DNA from: Microbacterium sp. AZCO
Lineage (GTDB): Bacteria > Actinomycetota > Actinomycetes > Actinomycetales > Microbacteriaceae
Direction of reading: 5' to 3'
Assembly (NCBI RefSeq): GCF_039614715.1
Contig: NZ_CP154857.1
Location: forward strand, 2,666,001 to 2,730,000
Length of the DNA: 64,000 nucleotides
Part shown: positions 33,620 through 42,688 of the stretch, piece by piece
How the letters are laid out: each line of letters opens with the position of its first letter
How positions within the stretch are numbered: position 1 is the stretch's first letter
Notes under the pieces: generated by a model
Seen by the model: the letters and a program-made list of their open reading frames with translations, nothing else
Databases searched by the model: none
What the model was told of the DNA's origin: nothing
Made by a program: the position numbers and the translations under genes

Positions 33620-33647
33620 AATGTAACAGCCGGGTTTTCCCTGACAA
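33620..33647 (-). promoter_or_regulatory. Promoter of the M6 protease gene
   Basis: On the minus strand TTGTCA (33647-33642), a 16-nt spacer and TACATT (33625-33620). The spacer holds GGGAAAACCCGG, which may add intrinsic bending or a binding site. It gives a leader of about 40 nt with a ribosome site. Confidence 0.55.
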
Positions 33648-33712
33648 AGCACTATGAATTCGATCTCATACTTCTGACACGAGAACGTTACGTGGCTGCG
33701 CAGAATGCGAAG

Positions 33713-33752
33713 AAAAAGGAACGGGATGCCGCTCTTCGCGGCACCCCGTTCC
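33713..33752 (-). terminator. Rho-independent terminator of the PTS gene
   Basis: Reading the minus strand, a 15-bp stem (33752-33738 with 33732-33718, one A-C mismatch) with a 5-nt loop is followed by TTTTT (33717-33713). This is one of only two clear T-tract terminators in the window, 15 nt after the EIIBCA stop. Confidence 0.85.
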
Positions 33753-33766
33753 AGTTCGCGTGTACG

Positions 33767-35872
33767 CTACGCCTCCTTCGGATCCACCGAGATCAGTGGG
33801 TCGCCGGGGATGACCGTGCCGCCGGGGACCGGCGTCACTCCGCCGAAATCGTCGGCGTTCAGGACGATGACGGGCGTGATGAGCGGATAGCCCGCGTCGG
33901 CGATGATCTTCCTGTCGAACGTCACGAGCGGCGTGCCGAGCTCGACCCGGTCGCCGTTCGCCACCTTGACGTCGAAGCCCTCGCCCTTCAGGTTGACCGT
34001 GTCGATGCCGACGTGGATGAGCACCTCGAGCCCGCCGTCGAGGACGAGACCGAACGCGTGACCCGTCGGCTGTGCGGCGGCGACGGTGCCCGGCCCGGGC
34101 GCGTACACGGTGTCCCCGGTCGGCTCGATCGCGACGCCCGGTCCCATCACTCCCCCGCCGAAGACGGGGTCGGGCACCTCGGACAGCGCCAGCACGGTGC
34201 CGGCGAGCGGAGCCGCGATCTCGATCGCGGCACGCTCCAGCACCGCCGTCGCGACGGGCACCGCCGCCATGGCGGGCGCTGCCTCCGAAGCGTCGATGGC
34301 GCGCGGCTCAGCGGCCTCGACCGCGGCGGGCGCCAGATGCTCGGCCGCCGCGGCGGCTTCGGCAGCATCCCGCACCGCTTCGAACTCGGCCTGCTGCTCG
34401 GGAGTGCGGAAGTTCGAGAGCATGACGAGGATCATCGACGTGAAGAACGCCAAGGCGATCGCGATCGCGTAGAGGCCGATCGGATCGAACGCCGGGATCG
34501 TCAGCAGCGACGTGAACACGAACGCCTGCGTCGTGACGCCGTTGGGAAGGCCGAGGATGAGGCTGCCCACGCCGATCGTCAGGCCGCCCACGAAGCATCC
34601 GACGAGCATGCGTGGATAGATCCGCTTGAAGCGCAGATGGATGCCGTACAGCGACGGCTCGGAGATGCCGCCGAGGAGTCCCGCGGCGAGCGCCCCCGTC
34701 GCCGTCTGCTTCATCTGCGTGTCGCGGTGCCGGTACGCGAGGATCAGCACGCCCGCCGTCGCGCCGAAGCACGCGAAGTTCCACGCGCCCATGGGGCCCT
34801 GGATGAAGTCGTAGCCGAGGGTCTGGATGTTGAGGAGCATGATCGCGTTGATCGGCCAGTGCAGGCCCAGCGGCACCATGAAAGGGTACGCGAGCGGGAT
34901 GACGATCGCGAAGATGAACGGCGAGAAGGAGTTGATCGCCGCGAGGACGCTCGCCAGCACCGCACCGACGTAGACGCCGATCGGTCCGATGATGAACGCG
35001 GTGAGCGGCATCATGATGAGCATCGCGAAGAACGGCACGAAGATGAGTTGCAGGTTCGGGGTGATGATCCGGCGCAGGAGCTTGTAGAGCGGACCGAGGG
35101 CGGCCGCCATGAGCAGCGGCGGGAACACCTGCGAGCTGTAGTTCGCGATGGGCAAAGGGATGCCGAACACCGGGACGATCGCGACCTGCGCGGCCGGGTT
35201 GCCGAACAGGGCGGTCGGCTCGACGCCCTGCGCGAGCGCCGTGAAGCCCGGCAGCATCAGCACCGCCATGATGGCGAAGCCGACCCAGGGGTCGGCGCCG
35301 ACCTTCTTCGTCGCGTTGTAGGCGACCATGAGCGGCAGGAAGACGAAGACGCTCTGCCACATGAGGTTGATGAACGCCCACGACGGCTCGAGGGTGACAC
35401 CCGGCGCGTTCCAGTCCGGGATCACGTTGAGGGTCGCCATGAGCGCCATGAACGTGATGAAGAAGGAGGCTCCGAGCAGCGCGCCGAGGATCGGCCGGAA
35501 CGAGTCCGACAGGAACTCGAACAGCGAGTCGATCCACGCGACCTTGCCGCGCACGCCCTTGTTGCGCTCGCGCGCCTTGATCGCGTCGATGTCGTCGTCC
35601 GCGGGCGCCGCTGTCGCGCCGCCCTTCATGTCGGGCAGCGCCATGATGTCGTTGTAGACGTTCTGCACGCCTCCGCCGATGACGACCTGGAAGCGATCGC
35701 CCGCCTGCGGGACGGCGCCCATGACGCCGGGGATCGACTCGACCGTCTTCTGGTCGACGCCGCCCGCGTCTCTGAGCTGGAACCTCAGCCTCGTCGCGCA
35801 GTGCGTGAGGCTCTCGATGTTGCCAGGCCCTCCCACGGCCTTGACGATGTCGGATGCGGGCGAGGCGGCCAT
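33767..35872 (-). CDS. PTS beta-glucoside-type transporter, fused EIIBCA
   Basis: 701 residues in the order EIIB, EIIC, EIIA. EIIB (about 1-85) has the phospho-Cys25 in LTHCATRLRF. EIIC (about 105-460) has about ten membrane helices. EIIA (about 545-690) has the phospho-His620 in VLIHVGIDTVNLKGEGF. This glucose-superfamily, BglF/ScrA-like layout imports and phosphorylates a beta-glucoside, sucrose or trehalose. EI and HPr are not in the window. ATG 35872 has AAAGGAG upstream. No BglG-type antiterminator or RAT hairpin is adjacent, so the control differs from the E. coli bgl system or lies elsewhere. It ends at a T-tract terminator. Confidence 0.92.
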   Translation of the reverse strand: MAASPASDIVKAVGGPGNIESLTHCATRLRFQLRDAGGVDQKTVESIPGVMGAVPQAGDRFQVVIGGGVQNVYNDIMALPDMKGGATAAPADDDIDAIKARERNKGVRGKVAWIDSLFEFLSDSFRPILGALLGASFFITFMALMATLNVIPDWNAPGVTLEPSWAFINLMWQSVFVFLPLMVAYNATKKVGADPWVGFAIMAVLMLPGFTALAQGVEPTALFGNPAAQVAIVPVFGIPLPIANYSSQVFPPLLMAAALGPLYKLLRRIITPNLQLIFVPFFAMLIMMPLTAFIIGPIGVYVGAVLASVLAAINSFSPFIFAIVIPLAYPFMVPLGLHWPINAIMLLNIQTLGYDFIQGPMGAWNFACFGATAGVLILAYRHRDTQMKQTATGALAAGLLGGISEPSLYGIHLRFKRIYPRMLVGCFVGGLTIGVGSLILGLPNGVTTQAFVFTSLLTIPAFDPIGLYAIAIALAFFTSMILVMLSNFRTPEQQAEFEAVRDAAEAAAAAEHLAPAAVEAAEPRAIDASEAAPAMAAVPVATAVLERAAIEIAAPLAGTVLALSEVPDPVFGGGVMGPGVAIEPTGDTVYAPGPGTVAAAQPTGHAFGLVLDGGLEVLIHVGIDTVNLKGEGFDVKVANGDRVELGTPLVTFDRKIIADAGYPLITPVIVLNADDFGGVTPVPGGTVIPGDPLISVDPKEA

Positions 35873-36013
35873 GGGGGTTCTCCTTTGACGATCCGTGCGA
35901 GTGAGCCCGTCGACGGGCCGTCCCCCCGGACTCCCCTGTCCCGTCATCCGGATCGTATCGCCCTGGGCCGCGAGGCAACAGGCGTCTCTCCTGTGACAGG
36001 ACGGCGCGGGCGA

Positions 36014-37867
<1,854 letters not shown>

Positions 37868-37873
37868 GCGCAC

Positions 37874-37915
37874 AGCCTACGACCAGGCCCCGACGACGGA
37901 GGTTCGCCGTAGTCT
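37874..37915. promoter_or_regulatory. Divergent leaderless promoters of DUF2207 and MarR genes
   Basis: Minus strand TAGGCT (37879-37874) is 6 nt before the DUF2207 ATG; plus strand TAGTCT (37910-37915) is 6 nt before the MarR ATG. The MarR protein may therefore control both. Confidence 0.5.
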
Positions 37916-37921
37916 GTTGCC

Positions 37922-38365
37922 ATGACCGACAGGCGACTCGCCATCGACGCCTGGGAGAGCCTCTTCCGCGCACAGCACGAGATCTTCGGCGACATCAACG
38001 GCGACTTCGACGGGACGACGCTGTCCCAGGCGGAGTACGACGTGCTGCTCACCGTGACCCGCGCCGATGACATGACGGCGCGTCTGCGCGACGTCACGGC
38101 GAACATGCTCATCAGCCAGCCCAGCGTCTCGCGCCTCGTCGACCGCATGGTCGTTCGGGGCCTCATCTCGAAGTGCCCCGATCCCGACGACGGCCGCGGA
38201 GCGCTCGTCCGCGCGACGGAGGACGGCGCCTCCGCCTTCCGGCGCATCGCCTCGGCGCACGGCAAGGCCATCGCCGAGCGGATGTCGGTGCTGAGCGACG
38301 ACGAGCTCGATCAGCTGCGTGAGCTGACGGCCAAGCTGCGGCGGCTGCAGCCCACCGACTGCTGA
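37922..38365 (+). CDS. MarR family transcriptional regulator
   Basis: 147 residues with the MarR winged helix: LSQAEYDVLLTVTRADDMTAR, then ANMLISQPSVSRLVDRMVVRGLI as the recognition helix and DPDDGRGALVRATEDGASAFRR as the wing. Dimer helices lie at both ends. It should bind a short palindrome and respond to a phenolic or oxidative signal. TAGTCT-N6-ATG gives a leaderless start. It shares a short intergenic region with the DUF2207 gene, its most likely target besides itself. Confidence 0.9.
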   Translation: MTDRRLAIDAWESLFRAQHEIFGDINGDFDGTTLSQAEYDVLLTVTRADDMTARLRDVTANMLISQPSVSRLVDRMVVRGLISKCPDPDDGRGALVRATEDGASAFRRIASAHGKAIAERMSVLSDDELDQLRELTAKLRRLQPTDC

Positions 38366-38386
38366 CCGCCCCAGTCCCGACCCTCC

Positions 38387-38415
38387 GGTCCCCGAGCCTG
38401 TCGAGGGGTCGAACG
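38387..38415. repeat. Dispersed repeat copy downstream of marR
   Basis: Carries CCCCGAGCCTGTCGAGGGG, matching the copy at 24609-24637. It lies between convergent genes and may act as a weak terminator hairpin. Confidence 0.65.
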
Positions 38416-38444
38416 CCGAGCTGTCGCCAGACCGGGACCCGCCG

Positions 38445-39179
38445 CTACGGCGTCCGCCGCCGCAGAGTGAGCGAGGCGAGCACCAGCGCGGCCACGAGGA
38501 ATCCGAGCACGACCAGCAGAGGGCCGTAGACGTCCCACCGGGCATCCCCCGCCGTCACGGCGTTGATGGCATCGATCGCATAGCTGAGCGGCAGGACCTT
38601 GCTGATGGCGTACAGCGCGTCGGGCATCTGGTCGCGGGGCATGAACAGCCCGCCGAGCAGGATCTGCGGGAACACGATGAGCGGCATGAACTGCACCGCC
38701 TGGAACTCCGTGCGCGCGAACGCGCTCGCGAGCAGGCCCAACGCCATCCCGAGCACGGCATCGGCGACCGCGACGAGCCCGAGCTGCCACGCGGGTCCGT
38801 CGGTGTTCAGCCCGCACACCCACACGGCGAAGGAGACGGTCACGATCGCCTGGAGGAGGGCCATCAGCCCGAACGCGATCGCGTAGCCGACGATGAAGTC
38901 GCCCTTGCCGACGGGCGTCGTCATGAGGCGCTCGAGGGTGCCCGAGCGACGCTCCCGCAGCGTCGTGATCGATGTGATGAGAAACATGATGATGAACGGG
39001 AACAGCGCCAGGATCGGCGGCCCGTAGATGTCGAAGACGCCGTCCTGGTCGCTGAACAGCCAGGCGAACAGGCCCACGAGCAGGCTCGGCGCGATGAGCA
39101 TGAGCGCGATCGACCGCGGGTCGTGGCTCAGCTGTCGGAGGACGCGTCCGGCGGTGGCGAAGGTGCGGATGCCGTTCAC
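38445..39179 (-). CDS. ABC-2 type exporter permease
   Basis: 244 residues, six helices. TFATAGRVLRQLSHDPRSIALMLIAPSLLVGLF, the conserved RERRSGTLERLMTTPV loop after helix 2, and QILLGGLFMPRDQMPDALY near the end are standard for DrrB/ABC2_membrane transporters. It should export a drug or lipid-like compound with its ATPase partner. GTG 39179 overlaps the ATPase stop as GTGA. The pair follows a TetR gene and a perfect palindromic operator, pointing to inducible efflux. Confidence 0.9.
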   Translation of the reverse strand: MNGIRTFATAGRVLRQLSHDPRSIALMLIAPSLLVGLFAWLFSDQDGVFDIYGPPILALFPFIIMFLITSITTLRERRSGTLERLMTTPVGKGDFIVGYAIAFGLMALLQAIVTVSFAVWVCGLNTDGPAWQLGLVAVADAVLGMALGLLASAFARTEFQAVQFMPLIVFPQILLGGLFMPRDQMPDALYAISKVLPLSYAIDAINAVTAGDARWDVYGPLLVVLGFLVAALVLASLTLRRRTP

Positions 39180-39943
39180 TCGGATGCCTCCTCTCGCGCT
39201 TCGCGTCGTGTTCGCGGATGGTGGCCGTGGGCGGCATCCTTCTCGATGAGGGCCAGGAAGGCGGCATCCGGATCCGACTGGCCCGTGTCTGCGAGCAGCC
39301 CGGCGGGAGTCGTGTCGGCGATGATCCGGCCGGCGCGGAGGAGCACGATGCGGTCGCAGCGGAGGGCTTCGTCCATCACGTGGCTGCTGACGATGATCGT
39401 GGCGCCGGCCGCCGCGACGGAGCGGAAGATCTCCCACAGCTCCGAGCGCAGCAGCGGGTCCAGCCCGACCGTCGGCTCGTCGAGCACGAGAAGCTCGGGC
39501 GTGCCGAGCATCGCGACGGCGAGCGAGACGCGCTTCTCCTGTCCGCCGCTGAGGGAGTCGACGGTCTGCCTGGCCTGGTCGGCGAGGCCGACCTGCGAGA
39601 TGACCCGGTCGACGTCGGACGCCGGCGCGCCGATGATGCGGGCGAAGTAGCGGAGGTTCTGCTGGATCGTCAGGTCGCCGTACACCGAGGCGGCCTGCGT
39701 GTCGTACGAGACGCGGCGGCGCTGCACACGTGTTCCGGCGGGGTCGGAGAGCACGGTCACGGTGCCCCCGTCGACCTTCTGCACGCCGACGATCGAGCGC
39801 ATGAGCGTCGTCTTGCCGCAGCCGGACGGGCCCATCAGCCCCGTGATCTGGCCGCGCGGGATGTCGAGGTCGAGGCTCTGGAACACCTCGATCTTGCCGC
39901 GGCGCACGTGCAGGCCGCGCACCTCGACGGCGTTCTCAGCCAC
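39176..39943 (-). CDS. ABC exporter ATP-binding protein, DrrA type
   Basis: 255 residues: Walker A GPSGCGKTT, Q-loop YDTQAASVYGDL, signature LSGGQEKR, Walker B LLVLDEPTVGLDP, switch VSSHVMDEA. It works with the downstream ABC-2 permease. The ATG is 20 nt from an 18-bp palindrome (39963-39980) that probably binds the TetR protein encoded just upstream. First gene of a two-gene operon. Confidence 0.92.
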   Translation of the reverse strand: MAENAVEVRGLHVRRGKIEVFQSLDLDIPRGQITGLMGPSGCGKTTLMRSIVGVQKVDGGTVTVLSDPAGTRVQRRRVSYDTQAASVYGDLTIQQNLRYFARIIGAPASDVDRVISQVGLADQARQTVDSLSGGQEKRVSLAVAMLGTPELLVLDEPTVGLDPLLRSELWEIFRSVAAAGATIIVSSHVMDEALRCDRIVLLRAGRIIADTTPAGLLADTGQSDPDAAFLALIEKDAAHGHHPRTRREAREEASE

Positions 39944-39962
39944 CGTCGGCCTCGACGAAGTT

Positions 39963-39980
39963 ATTCATCATGTGATGAAT
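39963..39980. promoter_or_regulatory. Perfect palindromic operator between tetR and ABC exporter
   Basis: ATTCATCA-TG-TGATGAAT, an 18-bp site with perfect 8-bp arms, unusually AT-rich for this genome. It lies 20 nt upstream of the exporter ATPase gene and 31 nt downstream of the tetR gene, the right place for a TetR-type repressor site. Confidence 0.75.
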
Positions 39981-40011
39981 AGTGCGCTCCCCCGAGCGTC
40001 GGCGTCAAGCG

Positions 40012-40617
40012 TCAGTCTGTGAGGTACCGCTGCACGGTCGGCGCGATGCGGTCGATGAGGTCGTCGATGGATGCCGCGGCCACCGCCGGCAGCTTCAGGA
40101 CGTGCCGCGCGATGAGGATGCCGGCGATCTGCGAGGCGACGAGGCTCGCGCGGAGCTCAGCGTCGGGCACGTCGAGCTCGGCGGCGATGCGGCCGAGCAG
40201 CTCGCGCGAGAGGAAGCTCGCGAGGAGCGGCGTCGCGAAGCGGTTGCCGAGCGCCGACCGAAGCAGCACGACGCCGCGCTTGCGGACGTCCGGTCGCTCC
40301 CACGCCTCGAGCACGTACCGGACGATGTGCTCGCCGAGCTCGTCGCGAGGGCCGGCCAGGATCGCCGGAACGTCGACGTCGGGTCGCATCGGCGCCCCGA
40401 CCGCCTCGGCGAAGAGATCGGCCTTCGTGCCGAAGTAGTGGTGCACGAGGGCGGAATCCACGCCCGCCCGCGTCGCGATCCCGCGGATCGTCGCGCTGTC
40501 GTACCCGTGCTCGCCGAACTCCTCGACCGCCGACGTGAGGATGCGGTCGCGCGTGCCCGACTCACCCCCGCGCGGTCGTCCGCGCCGACGCGGCGTCGGG
40601 ACGGCGTACTCGGGCAT
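40012..40617 (-). CDS. TetR family regulator of the adjacent ABC exporter
   Basis: 201 residues. HTH: RDRILTSAVEEFGEHGYDSATIRGIATRAGVDSALVHHYFGTKADLFAEAV, a textbook TetR N-terminus. A basic PRRRGRPRGG arm precedes it. The C-terminal domain resembles the TetR_C group found with drug exporters (EDELGEHIVRYVLEAWERPD-like segment). It is transcribed in the same direction as, and just upstream of, the ABC pair; the perfect palindrome lies between. It likely represses the exporter. Confidence 0.9.
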   Translation of the reverse strand: MPEYAVPTPRRRGRPRGGESGTRDRILTSAVEEFGEHGYDSATIRGIATRAGVDSALVHHYFGTKADLFAEAVGAPMRPDVDVPAILAGPRDELGEHIVRYVLEAWERPDVRKRGVVLLRSALGNRFATPLLASFLSRELLGRIAAELDVPDAELRASLVASQIAGILIARHVLKLPAVAAASIDDLIDRIAPTVQRYLTD

Positions 40618-40637
40618 GGCGTCAGCCTAGAACGCGG

Positions 40638-40668
40638 ACCGCCCCGAGTCGCGGGGACTCGGGGCGGT
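40638..40668 (-). terminator. Terminator hairpin after hsp20
   Basis: ACCGCCCCGAGTC (40638-40650) and GACTCGGGGCGGT (40656-40668) form a perfect 13-bp stem with a 5-nt loop, 34 nt after the Hsp20 stop and before the tetR start. Confidence 0.65.
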
Positions 40669-40702
40669 CTCGGTTGCGCGGCTGCGCCGTCCGGCCGTCA
40701 GC

Positions 40703-41158
40703 TCACTGCTCGACGGGCTGCGGCTCGTCGCGGCTCTCGTGCGCCATGATCGTCGGCTGCTCGGCATCCGACGTCACCTCGATCTTGCGCGGCTTGGCCT
40801 TCTCGCTCACCGGGATCGTGACGCTCAGGACGCCGTTGCTGTAGTTCGCCGTGATGCGTTCGGTGTCGATGCCCTGGCCGAGGTTGAGCTGCCGGAGGAA
40901 GCTCACCGCCTCGCGCTCGCGGGTGATCCACTTGACGCCTTCGCCCGTGGTCAGCGTGCGCTCGGCACGGATCGTGAGCAGCTGGCCGTCGACGTCGATG
41001 TCGACCGACCCCGGGTCGATGCCGGGCATGTCGGCCGTCAGGACGTAGTGGTCGCCGTCGCGGTAGAGGTCCATGGGCATGCGGCGGGGTCCGCGGCGCG
41101 CGTCGAGAAGGCTCGACGCGAAGCGGTCGAGGTCGCGGAACGGGTCGTACTGGGCCAT
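40703..41158 (-). CDS. Hsp20/alpha-crystallin family small heat-shock protein
   Basis: 151 residues. MAQYDPFRDLDRFASSLLDA and MPMDLYRDGDHYVLTADMPGID lead into the alpha-crystallin domain (DIDVDGQLLTIRAERT; SFLRQLNLGQGIDTERITANYSNGVLSVTIPV), with the conserved NGVLSVTIP strand and a C-terminal tail. It is an ATP-independent holdase chaperone that keeps unfolding proteins soluble. ATG 41158 has AGAAGGAGACGAA upstream. Its control region carries a promoter overlapped by a CIRCE element and, just downstream, a HAIR-like inverted repeat, so both HrcA and HspR should repress it until heat shock. Confidence 0.93.
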   Translation of the reverse strand: MAQYDPFRDLDRFASSLLDARRGPRRMPMDLYRDGDHYVLTADMPGIDPGSVDIDVDGQLLTIRAERTLTTGEGVKWITREREAVSFLRQLNLGQGIDTERITANYSNGVLSVTIPVSEKAKPRKIEVTSDAEQPTIMAHESRDEPQPVEQ

Positions 41159-41198
41159 TTCGTCTCCTTCTGGTGGGTTGTTCAGTCTGGTCTTCGGA

Positions 41199-41221
41199 AG
41201 TTGAGTCACATCGGCTCAACT
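41199..41221. promoter_or_regulatory. HAIR-like operator (HspR site) upstream of hsp20
   Basis: AGTTGAG-N9-CTCAACT; within it TTGAGT-N7-GCTCAA differs from the HAIR core (CTTGAGT-N7-ACTCAAG) at one core base and the outer pair. It lies in the leader just downstream of the promoter. Confidence 0.65.
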
Positions 41222-41227
41222 ACGCCC

Positions 41228-41257
41228 AGATTAGCACTCGACATACGAGAGTGCCAA
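41228..41257 (-). promoter_or_regulatory. hsp20 promoter overlapped by CIRCE element
   Basis: CIRCE: TTAGCACTC-N9-GAGTGCCAA at 41231-41257, one mismatch to the consensus. On the minus strand it coincides with -35 TTGGCA (41257-41252) and -10 TAATCT (41233-41228), 18 nt apart. HrcA binding would block RNA polymerase directly. Confidence 0.85.
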
Positions 41258-41366
41258 CGATTCGCCCATGGCGAACCACTCCTCCACAGGACGTCCGATT
41301 CAGAGGCGCCTCCACAGCCGCGGGAACCCCGCGGCAGCTGGCGACGCGGTCGATTGAGAGTGAGGG

Positions 41367-42242
41367 ATGCCTCGCCCACCGCGATCGCTTCCCGACTCGC
41401 TCGACGACTCCTTCCGCATCGGCGACGCGGTGAGGGCCGGCGTCACGCTCGGACGCCTGCGTGCTCTCGACCTCGAACGGCCGTTTCGGGGAGTGAGAAC
41501 GAAACGCATCATCGAGGCCTATGCCGCGGATGAGGACGAGAGTCCGCTCACGATCGACCGTGAAACCCGACGAGCCGTCATGCGCCGAGTCCGGGCCTAT
41601 GCACTGGTGATGCCGCCCAACGCGTTCTTCGCGGGACGGACGGCTGCCGTCGCACAGCGACTGCCGGTCGAGCACGACCCCGGGGCCGACCTCTGTGTCG
41701 CGATGCACTCGCCCGCGCGCGGGCTGCGCGGCGGCGGCATCCGCGGAATCAAAGTATCCCCGAACCTCGCGAGCGTGCGGATGGTCGAGGATCTGCGGGT
41801 GACCAGTCCGGCGTCCACCTGGGCGATGCTCGCCGGTGAGCTGAGTCAGCGCGAACTCGTCGTCCTCGGCGATGCGATCGTTCGCGTTCCGCGCGACGCG
41901 ACAGGCCGTCCGCAGCCAGGCCTTCGGCTGGCGAGCATCGACCAGCTGCGCCTGGCGGCGCGGGCGCCGTGGCGCCGACGACGCGCACTGCTCGAGGCGG
42001 CGCTCCAACAGATCCGGGTCGGAAGCATGTCGCCGCTCGAAACGGACTTCCGCCTGGGCGCTGCGGCCGAGGGCCTGCCCGAACCCGAGCTCGACGTCGA
42101 GATCCGCGAGGCGGGCGGCAGACTGCTGGGCATCAGCGACGCCGTGTATCGGGAACAGCGAACGATCGTCGAGGTCGAAGGGGACCATCACCGGACCACG
42201 AGGGCCCAGTGGAACCGCGACATCGAGAAGTACGCCGCATAG
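41367..42242 (+). CDS. DUF559/AbiEi-like endonuclease-domain protein, truncated by in-frame TAG
   Basis: 291 residues as read. The N-terminal half has a type IV TA-like AbiEi region (RIGDAVRAGVTLGRLRALDLERPFRGVR; AFFAGRTAAVAQRLPV). The C-terminal part begins a DUF559/Vsr-like nuclease fold (PELDVEIREAGGRLLGISDAVYREQRTIVEVEGDHHRTTRAQWNRDIEKYAA, quoted in pieces: key acidic residues are in the strand VEVEGD). It stops at a TAG (42240-42242) exactly where homologues continue with a helix and the GW-V-R strand. The missing end is still encoded in the same frame just downstream. ATG 41367 has GAGGG close by. Likely a damaged gene; function unknown. Confidence 0.7.
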   Translation: MPRPPRSLPDSLDDSFRIGDAVRAGVTLGRLRALDLERPFRGVRTKRIIEAYAADEDESPLTIDRETRRAVMRRVRAYALVMPPNAFFAGRTAAVAQRLPVEHDPGADLCVAMHSPARGLRGGGIRGIKVSPNLASVRMVEDLRVTSPASTWAMLAGELSQRELVVLGDAIVRVPRDATGRPQPGLRLASIDQLRLAARAPWRRRRALLEAALQQIRVGSMSPLETDFRLGAAAEGLPEPELDVEIREAGGRLLGISDAVYREQRTIVEVEGDHHRTTRAQWNRDIEKYAA

Positions 42243-42356
42243 GCGGCCGCAGGATGGGAAGTGGTCAGGCTCACCTCCTGCAACATCCGCGCTGTGGCGC
42301 CGGAGGCTCCCCGGAAGCTGCGCGCGGTGCTCCTGCGTCGCGGCTGGCGACCCTAG
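42243..42356 (+). pseudogene. In-frame remnant of the DUF559-like C-terminus after the TAG
   Basis: Continuing in the same frame past the TAG gives AAAGWEVVRLTSCNIRAVAP and ends LRAVLLRRGWRP followed by TAG at 42354-42356. This is the expected end of such proteins (GW-x-V-V-R-L-T-S and RRGWRP). One base change, for example TAC to TAG, explains the break. Confidence 0.75.
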
Positions 42357-42404
42357 CCATCCTATTCGGGGTCTCCTTCGCCGGAAATCACCCGCGCATA
42401 CCCA

Positions 42405-42653
42405 CACAACGCGACCCCAAACACACCGGGCCAGGAAGTTCGGGGGCCGCAACAGCGGGAATCGGCCGGGCGTTCCCGCACAACGCGACCCCGAACCCAC
42501 CGAGCCAGGAAGATCGGGGGCCGAAACGGCGGGAATCATCCGGACGTTCCGCACAACGCGACCCCGAACCCACCGAGCCAGGAAGATCGGGGGCCGAAAC
42601 GGCGGGAATCATCCGGACGTTCCGCACAACGCGACCCCAAACCCACCGGACCG
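42405..42653. repeat. 73/74-bp tandem repeat array (3.4 copies)
   Basis: Units start with CACAACGCGACCCC at 42405, 42479, 42552 and 42625 (spacing 74, 73, 73), the last partial. Each unit can fold a CCCCGA...TCGGGG stem around a loop of about 20 nt. The two middle units are nearly identical. The array fills the gap between the broken DUF559-like gene and the end of sdaA. No gene is in it, though it reads open on the minus strand. Confidence 0.85.
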
Positions 42654-42688
42654 GCGATCGCCGCGATAGGACGCAACTGAAACGCACG

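Noticed and set aside
41367..42356. Selenocysteine- or pyrrolysine-type recoding of the TAG in the DUF559-like gene
   Set aside because: No pyrrolysine genes or downstream recoding element are visible, and a one-base nonsense change explains the break more simply.
42405..42653. Possible CRISPR array because of regular spacing
   Set aside because: The whole 73-bp unit repeats with no unique spacers, and no cas gene is near.
42388..42687. A 99-codon minus-strand frame over the 73-bp array
   Set aside because: Its sequence is just the repeat unit translated; no ribosome site or hydrophobic core. Treated as repeat DNA.
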